Source: SKVJ01 sp964578745 (GTDB lineage: Bacteria; Chloroflexota; Dehalococcoidia; GIF9; AB-539-J10). Taken from it: a DNA stretch of 9,497 nucleotides. The stretch lies in NCBI GenBank assembly GCA_964578745.1, contig CAZODZ010000064.1, forward strand, positions 1 through 9,497, written 5' to 3'. The notes beneath the pieces are model-generated. The model saw only the letters and a list, made by a program, of their open reading frames with translations, made no database searches and was not told the origin of the DNA. Shown one piece after another: positions 5,816-9,497 of the stretch; the first letter of the stretch is position 1, and the number at the start of each line of letters is the position of its first letter. The translations under genes were made by a program, and so were the position numbers.

Positions 5816-6463
5816 CTAGCTGCGACCCTTCTTTACCGCCTCGATAAACTGGCGAGCTCTATCAGATATGACATCGAACCTCTTCTCTGCAAGGGCCTTC
5901 TTATCCACAAGGGCAGTGGCTACAGAGACGCAGACGGCGCCTGCGCGGATGAATTCCGGCGTGTTATCGAGGTTCACACCGCCGGTGGGCGTAAGACGGA
6001 CCTGCGGCAACGGCCCCTTGATATCCTTGAGATACTGTGGCCCCACGACGCCGGCGGGGAACACTTTGACGATGTCTGCACCGGCATCCCATGCCGCAAG
6101 TATCTCTGTCGGGGTAAACGTGCCCGGTATTACGAGCTTGCCGTAGCGGTGCGCCATCCGTATCACCTCGATGTTCAGGTTGGGACTGACGATGAACTCC
6201 GCGCCGTTCAGTATCACAGTCCTCGCCGTCTCAGCATCGAGCACGGTGCCTGCTCCAAGCAGGATATCATTAGGAGCAATCTTCTTGAATTCCTTGATAG
6301 TGTCGATTGCTCCGGGCACGGTCATTGTTACCTCGATCGCCTTCACGCCGCCCTCCGCAACAGCGTTGCACACATCTAGCGCCTCCTGTGCGGTAGCAAC
6401 CCGCACAATCGCAATCACTCCTGTCTCAACAATTTTGTACAGGTTCTCAGACATAGAATCCAT
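5816..6463 (-). CDS. eda: 2-dehydro-3-deoxy-6-phosphogluconate aldolase
   Basis: This class I aldolase splits KDPG into pyruvate and glyceraldehyde-3-phosphate, the last step of the Entner-Doudoroff and uronate pathways. The 215-residue length is typical. Expected residues are present: Arg21 in VIAIVRVA, Glu44 in IEVTM, PGTFTPTE at 113-120, the Schiff-base lysine Lys133 in DIVKVFPA, and the phosphate-binding PTGGV at 159-163. The ATG at 6463 is chosen because GGAGGGAGGA at 6467-6476 ends three bases before it; the frame stays open to a TTG at 6478 that lies across this ribosome binding site. It is the middle gene of the operon, 50 bases after the cupin gene and 30 before the kinase. Some relatives act on 2-keto-3-deoxy-6-phosphogalactonate or 4-hydroxy-2-oxoglutarate; the KDG kinase next door favours KDPG. 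Confidence 0.93.
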   Translation of the reverse strand: MDSMSENLYKIVETGVIAIVRVATAQEALDVCNAVAEGGVKAIEVTMTVPGAIDTIKEFKKIAPNDILLGAGTVLDAETARTVILNGAEFIVSPNLNIEVIRMAHRYGKLVIPGTFTPTEILAAWDAGADIVKVFPAGVVGPQYLKDIKGPLPQVRLTPTGGVNLDNTPEFIRAGAVCVSVATALVDKKALAEKRFDVISDRARQFIEAVKKGRS

Positions 6464-6513
6464 GTTTCCTCCCTCCAATTGCTCCGGTTAACTCAATGCC
6501 ACCGCCGATTTTC

Positions 6514-6912
6514 TCAGCGACCCCTTTCCGCCTTGGCCTGGGCCAGCCTCTCTTCGAAATCCTTGCGCGCCGGCGTGAATATTTCGAGCATCTCGCAGGG
6601 CTCCTCGTGAGTCATGCCTGCATGTTCAGCGTTGGAGGGAATCCACATTACTTCCCCCTTCGCAAGGCCATACAGCTTGCCGTCCAGCAGGATGTCTATG
6701 TTCCCGGAAAGCACGTAGATCATCTGCTCGTGCGGATGCCTGTGTACCGCTCCTTCAGTGTGCGGCTCCATCTTGGAGAAGCTCAGCGTGAGATCCCTTC
6801 CCGGCACAATGCGAGTGGTTGTGCGAGGCCCTAGGGAAAACTCCGGCACTTGCAAGACCCGCGTAACATGGTGCTCTCGTGCAGTCTCTTCGGCTCGTGG
6901 ATATTGGCTCAC
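6514..6912 (-). CDS. Single-domain cupin, KdgF-like uronate-processing protein
   Basis: The 132-residue product is a single cupin domain. Motif 1 is VHRHPHEQMIYVLSG (residues 56-70) with metal ligands His57, His59 and probably Gln63; motif 2 is PSNAEHAGM (92-100) with His97. The HxHPHEQ wording and the closing LEIFTPARKDFEERL resemble KdgF. That cupin speeds the opening of unsaturated 4,5-uronates from pectin or alginate breakdown into the linear ketosugar that ends in 2-keto-3-deoxygluconate. The KDPG aldolase and KDG kinase genes downstream fit that role. The start is GTG 6912 with GAGGAGG four bases before it. About 20 extra N-terminal residues precede the domain compared with a minimal KdgF. 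A different small-molecule or regulatory cupin cannot be excluded, so the gene symbol is left blank. Confidence 0.8.
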   Translation of the reverse strand: MSQYPRAEETAREHHVTRVLQVPEFSLGPRTTTRIVPGRDLTLSFSKMEPHTEGAVHRHPHEQMIYVLSGNIDILLDGKLYGLAKGEVMWIPSNAEHAGMTHEEPCEMLEIFTPARKDFEERLAQAKAERGR

Positions 6913-6940
6913 AATACCTCCTCAAATTGTCAACGCAGCT

Positions 6941-6969
6941 ATTGTGTCATTCAAATGCGGAGCCTTCAA
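6941..6969 (-). promoter_or_regulatory. Candidate promoter of the cupin-aldolase-kinase operon
   Basis: On the minus strand, TTGAAG (6969-6964) and CACAAT (6946-6941) are separated by 17 bases, about 29 bases before the GTG start of the cupin. Both hexamers match the sigma-70 consensus at four of six positions. No clear operator palindrome was found. Confidence 0.4.
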
Positions 6970-7104
6970 GTTGGCACTATGCCCGGCCTCAAAACGACGT
7001 GTTTCACGGATGAACACAGGACCCACACGGCCCATTGAAAATGTCTTCCCCAAAGCAGTATGTTGTAATCACCTGTGCGGCCAATTCACGGGGAAGGTCG
7101 GGGA

Positions 7105-7299
7105 TGGCCTTACCCCCGTCGTTAGTCCCAAGGCTAATTGGAGTCATGCCGTGGTCTCTGCGTACTCCTGCGGGGTCGGGCCGCCAAGAGAGCCGTGCAG
7201 CATGGCACTATTGTAATCCTTCCTCCATGCTTCGATGATCTCACGTGCCTCGGCGAGGCTCAGGAACCAGTTGCCGCTTAGTCACTCGTCCCGCAGCGC
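7105..7299 (-). mobile_element. Remnant of an IS3-family insertion sequence
   Basis: The 3' end of an IS3-type transposase frame (see the pseudogene entry) is followed, about 18 bases past its stop, by ACGACGGGGGTAAGGCCA ending at 7105 on the minus strand. Such a G-rich end closing in CA, just beyond the transposase stop, is usual for the right end of IS3-type elements. No intact left end or orfA is present. A segment TGCCCTTACGCG on the minus strand at 7502-7491 weakly resembles the start of the right end's inverted repeat; it may be the left end of a heavily deleted element, but the match is imperfect. Confidence 0.6.
7144..7299 (-). pseudogene. C-terminal fragment of an IS3-family transposase (OrfB)
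   Basis: The minus strand encodes ALRDE, an in-frame TGA (7284-7282), then LSGNWFLSLAEAREII and EAWRKDYNSAMLHGSLGG PTPQEY, ending at TGA 7146-7144. RDEC-L...NWFLSL.EA...EAWR.DYN..R.H.SLGG.TP.E is the standard end of IS3-family DDE integrases. The TGA stands exactly where the family has Cys after RDE, so it is a nonsense change. Upstream of about 7300 the reading frame is lost, and the catalytic DDE core is missing. The fragment cannot be functional. Confidence 0.85.
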
Positions 7300-7549
7300 T
7301 TGTCTATCGCCGAACTATTACCTGCTTCAACACGATTGGTGACAGCTTCGGTCCGCTGCTACCCACTTCCACAAAGCCGTCCATGCATCACCACCGGCCG
7401 AATTACGACACTCGCATGACAAATGCAGATTACCTGGCGTCGACACAACGTGCTCGTGTACTCAACCACAGGGTCCCTGAAGCGCACAGTCGCGTAAGGG
7501 CAACGGTGACAAGGCGCAGCGAGGCACCCCGCAGGCATGGCAGCACCCC
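7300..7549. other. Intergenic stretch between the transposase remnant and ilvB
   Basis: No gene is recognised here. A 59-codon minus-strand frame from ATG 7538 and a plus-strand frame at 7245-7553 have odd composition, no ribosome binding site and no family resemblance. The region probably contains further decayed mobile-element DNA. There is no trace of an acetolactate synthase small subunit, which often follows ilvB, and no clear terminator for ilvB. Confidence 0.5.
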
Positions 7550-9241
7550 CTAGGCCCCAAGAGGGTGTTCAACCAGCGGCGTCTCAAGCATTTCGTCGAG
7601 GCTTGCCCCAGCGACACACATGGGAAGCACATCCTCTTCAGGCTCGACGGAGAATTCCAGTAGAAAAGCCCCGGGGTACGTCCGGGCTCGCTCAATTGCA
7701 GGACCAACATCTTCGGGCTTCTCGACACGTCTTGCCGCCACGCCGTACGCCTGTGCAAGCATGACAAAGTCCGGGGTGCGCAGCGCCACGTCTACATACC
7801 TCCGTTGGCAATAGACTTCCTGCAACTGTCGCACCATGCCATGACAGCCATTATTCATCACAGCGATCTTGACAGGGAGGCCCTCCTGAGCAACCGTCGC
7901 AAGTTCCTGCATGGTCATCTGGAAGCTCCCGTCACCGGCAACCACCCATACAGTCTCTCCAGGGCAGGCGACCTGGACGCCCACCGCAGCTGGCAATTCA
8001 AAGCCCATGGTGCCAAGCCCACCCGATGTGACCAGCCCATTGTGCCGCGGCGACGCATACTCCTGCGCGGCAAACATCTGATGCTGCCCTACTCCAGTGA
8101 CAATAATGGTCTTCTCATCGGCGCTTCGGCAGATGGTGCGAATAACTTCACGAGCGCTCAGCCTTGTACCAGGCTTGTGGAACGTCAACTGGTACTCGTG
8201 CCTCCACTCCTCAAGCTGTGACAACCACCCAGACCTGTCCACCGGCTGCACATGAAGACACAGCTGTTTCAATACCGCTCTCGCATCACCCACGAGAGAC
8301 AGAAAGGGTACGATGTTCTTCGATATTTCGGCCGGGTCAATATCAACATGGAGCACAACTGCGTTACGAGCGAAGTCGCTCGTGCGCATCGTGGAACGGT
8401 CACCGAATCTGGTCCCAAGCGCGAGGACAAGGTCAGCATTCTGAACAGCACGGTTCGCATACACTGACCCGTGCATTCCGAACATGCCAAAGTCAAGTTC
8501 GTGCCCCGGGGGGAATGACCCAAGGCCGAGCAATGTATGTACAACAGGGGCCTGCATCGTCTCGGCGAGCTTGCGCAGTTCTTCATACGCGCCCGCGACT
8601 ATCACTCCCCTGCCTGCGATGATCAGTGGCCGTTGAGCACTGTTCAGCAGCTCCGCAACACGGGCGACCTGACCCGGCTCAACCTCAGCACGTGCCCGAT
8701 ATCCGGGAAGGTTGACGGTCGCCGGATACGAAAACTCGACCTCGGCAACCTGAATATCCCGAGGCAGGTCGACAAGGACAGGACCGGGGCGCCCCGTCTG
8801 GGCAATATGAAACGCTTCTTTGATAATGCGTGCCAGGTCGCGAACATCACGCACAAGGTAGTTGTGTTTTATAATCGGCAGCGTGACGCCCGTTATGTCG
8901 CACTCCTGAAAAGTATCCTTGCCGATGGATGAGCTTGCCACCTGGCCCGTGAGGACGACCAGCGGCGTCGAATCCATGTATGCGTCTGCAATTCCGGTGA
9001 CAAGGTTGGTCGCCCCCGGCCCAGACGTGGCTATGCAAACCCCCGCCCGCTGCGTAACCCGCGCATAGCCGCAGGCCGCGTGAGCAGCACCCTGCTCGTG
9101 ACGAACAAGAACACGGCGGATCTGAGGATAATCGGCGAGGGCGTCATATATCGGCACCACCGCACCACCGGTAAGGCCAAAAAGCACCTGCACTCCTTCA
9201 CGCAGCAGGCTTTCGCAAAGGACTTGTGCGCCATTCATCAT
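7550..9241 (-). CDS. ilvB: Acetolactate synthase large (catalytic) subunit
   Basis: The enzyme uses thiamine diphosphate to join two pyruvates into 2-acetolactate, or pyruvate and 2-ketobutyrate into 2-acetohydroxybutyrate, the first common step of branched-chain amino acid synthesis. The 563 residues cover all three domains. The N-terminal one has FGLTGGAVVPIYDAL and the catalytic Glu49 in RHEQGAAHAACGYAR. The central FAD-type domain has GMHGSVYANRAVQNAD and DIDPAEI. The C-terminal ThDP site has GDGSFQMTMQELATV (436-450) and NNG at 463-465. The central domain favours the FAD-containing biosynthetic type over the catabolic AlsS type. Unusual residues are GQVA where GQVP is common (Ala102), FGDR for FDDR (279-282), CHG after NNG, and MVRQLQE where MVRQWQE is common (Leu473). 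ATG 9241 follows AGAGG by seven bases. No ilvN lies downstream; a transposase remnant does. An attenuator precedes the gene. Confidence 0.95.
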   Translation of the reverse strand: MMNGAQVLCESLLREGVQVLFGLTGGAVVPIYDALADYPQIRRVLVRHEQGAAHAACGYARVTQRAGVCIATSGPGATNLVTGIADAYMDSTPLVVLTGQVASSSIGKDTFQECDITGVTLPIIKHNYLVRDVRDLARIIKEAFHIAQTGRPGPVLVDLPRDIQVAEVEFSYPATVNLPGYRARAEVEPGQVARVAELLNSAQRPLIIAGRGVIVAGAYEELRKLAETMQAPVVHTLLGLGSFPPGHELDFGMFGMHGSVYANRAVQNADLVLALGTRFGDRSTMRTSDFARNAVVLHVDIDPAEISKNIVPFLSLVGDARAVLKQLCLHVQPVDRSGWLSQLEEWRHEYQLTFHKPGTRLSAREVIRTICRSADEKTIIVTGVGQHQMFAAQEYASPRHNGLVTSGGLGTMGFELPAAVGVQVACPGETVWVVAGDGSFQMTMQELATVAQEGLPVKIAVMNNGCHGMVRQLQEVYCQRRYVDVALRTPDFVMLAQAYGVAARRVEKPEDVGPAIERARTYPGAFLLEFSVEPEEDVLPMCVAGASLDEMLETPLVEHPLGA

Positions 9242-9289
9242 GTTGTATCCTCTCTTCCTTCACTTTTGCCCTATCAACACTCACACCAT

Positions 9290-9329
9290 CAACAAAGAAG
9301 AGGGGCCCTCCACCCGGGAGGGCCCCTCT
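9290..9329 (-). terminator. Attenuator terminator upstream of ilvB
   Basis: On the minus strand a perfect 13-bp stem, AGAGGGGCCCTCC / GGAGGGCCCCTCT, with a 5-base loop (CGGGT) is followed by TTCTTTGTTG. It is a strong intrinsic terminator lying between the leader peptide stop and ilvB, about 50 bases before the ilvB start, so it must be read through for ilvB expression. Its 5' arm and loop contain CCTCCCGG, complementary to CCGGGAGG inside the leader peptide gene. Confidence 0.88.
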
Positions 9330-9376
9330 CTCAATTCACTGGACTCGTTTTGCTAGCTAGCCTGACAGCCTCCCGG
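9314..9376 (-). promoter_or_regulatory. Predicted antiterminator of the ilvB leader
   Basis: CCGGGAGG (9376-9369, minus strand), within the leader peptide's Ala-Pro-Gly-Gly codons, is exactly complementary over 8 bases to CCTCCCGG (9321-9314), which forms the tip of the terminator's 5' arm and its loop. Pairing would remove the upper five base pairs of the terminator stem. The remaining 8-bp lower stem could in principle still form around a large loop, so the switch needs energy calculation or testing. A possible pause hairpin is GTGCG / CGCAC just upstream. Confidence 0.55.
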
Positions 9377-9448
9377 TGCGCACAAACGACGCACAACCAC
9401 AAGTACGTGGCTAAGCATGAAGACTCCGAGAGCAACAGAGCTGTCCAT
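9353..9448 (-). CDS. ilvB leader peptide (attenuation, Val/Leu codons)
   Basis: A short frame between the promoter and the attenuator reads, from ATG 9448, 31 codons: MDSSVALGVF, then MLSHVLVVVRRL, then CAPGGCQAS and TAG at 9355-9353. An in-frame ATG at 9418 with CGGAG five bases before it gives a 21-residue form. Codons GTA CTT GTG GTT GTG CGT CGT TTG give a run of Val and Leu with no Ile codon anywhere. This resembles the leader of enterobacterial ilvBN, which is also Val/Leu only. Ribosome stalling there would leave CCGGGAGG free to form the antiterminator; translation to the stop would cover it and allow termination. From ATG 9448 the transcript would be nearly leaderless, since the predicted start is only about five bases away; the ATG 9418 form has a ribosome binding site. 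Which start is used is open. Confidence 0.8.
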   Translation of the reverse strand: MDSSVALGVFMLSHVLVVVRRLCAPGGCQAS

Positions 9449-9459
9449 GACTGAGTTAC

Positions 9460-9488
9460 ATAGTAGGATGATGCGATTCTAGTGTCAA
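9460..9488 (-). promoter_or_regulatory. Promoter of the ilvB transcript
   Basis: On the minus strand a perfect TTGACA (9488-9483), a 17-base spacer and TACTAT (9465-9460, 5/6) form a strong sigma-70 type promoter. Transcription would begin near 9453, producing a leader of about 210 bases before ilvB that contains the leader peptide and the attenuator. Confidence 0.85.
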
Positions 9489-9497
9489 GACACAGTC

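Noticed and set aside
6464..6478. TTG at 6478 as the aldolase start
   Set aside because: It would encode the ribosome binding site itself (residues MEGGN); ATG 6463 is correctly spaced.
7344..7538. 59-codon minus-strand frame directly after ilvB as a possible ilvN remnant
   Set aside because: The translation (MPAGCLAAPCHRCPY...) shows no ACT-domain features and no ribosome binding site.
7245..7553. 102-codon plus-strand frame
   Set aside because: Its first part is antisense to the transposase remnant, its composition is rich in Arg, His, Thr and Pro, and its end overlaps the ilvB stop.
9299..9329. Hairpin upstream of ilvB as the terminator of a plus-strand gene
   Set aside because: No plus-strand gene ends nearby, the T-rich tract follows it on the minus strand, and it sits in the ilvB leader.
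9242..9488. T-box riboswitch upstream of ilvB
   Set aside because: The roughly 210-base leader shows no T-box bulge sequence (consensus UGGN). The leader peptide and complementary arms explain it better.

Overview
This is a 9.5 kb stretch of a bacterial chromosome with moderately high G+C, densely packed genes and good Shine-Dalgarno sites. The phylum cannot be fixed from the sequence. The mix of an MrfA/YprA-type helicase, a DUF503 protein, MtnA with an FmdB zinc ribbon, and frequent ATA isoleucine codons despite the G+C content would fit Chloroflexota or a similar lineage. That is a weak inference.

Layout from left to right. Positions 1-1688 (minus strand) hold a two-gene unit: a DUF503 protein whose stop overlaps the start of a DExH helicase that runs off the left edge. 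Positions 1723-1752 hold divergent promoters sharing almost the same -10 bases. Positions 1755-3608 (plus strand) hold mtnA (methylthioribose-1-phosphate isomerase), a 64-residue FmdB-type zinc ribbon and a 195-residue helical protein of unknown function. Positions 3609-4079 hold no recognisable gene, but end in a promoter and palindromic operator-like repeats in front of a Phd/YefM antitoxin and a PIN-domain toxin (4080-4792). The toxin has lost residues its family normally keeps.

Positions 4802-6912 (minus strand) form an operon read cupin (KdgF-like), then KDPG aldolase, then KDG kinase. Together these would convert uronate-derived ketosugars through 2-keto-3-deoxygluconate and KDPG to pyruvate and glyceraldehyde-3-phosphate. 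Its terminator hairpin lies inside the 3' end of the convergent toxin gene. Positions 6913-7549 hold a probable operon promoter and the decayed 3' end of an IS3-family transposase.

Positions 7550-9497 (minus strand) hold a biosynthetic-type acetolactate synthase large subunit (ilvB) and a complete-looking attenuation control region. That region has a strong promoter, a short leader peptide with a Val/Leu codon run and no Ile codon, a segment able to form an antiterminator, and a 13-bp GC-rich intrinsic terminator just before ilvB. No small subunit (ilvN) follows ilvB; the transposase remnant lies where it might have been. The enzyme carries Leu and Ala at two positions where most family members have Trp and Pro; both positions affect substrate choice or inhibitor binding.

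The most interesting points are the ilvB attenuator together with the unusual synthase residues, the degenerate PIN toxin behind an apparently intact antitoxin and operator, and the toxin 3' end doubling as a terminator for the opposing operon. I found no clearly new multi-gene system; the unnamed 195-residue protein in the mtnA operon is the best candidate for unknown biology.
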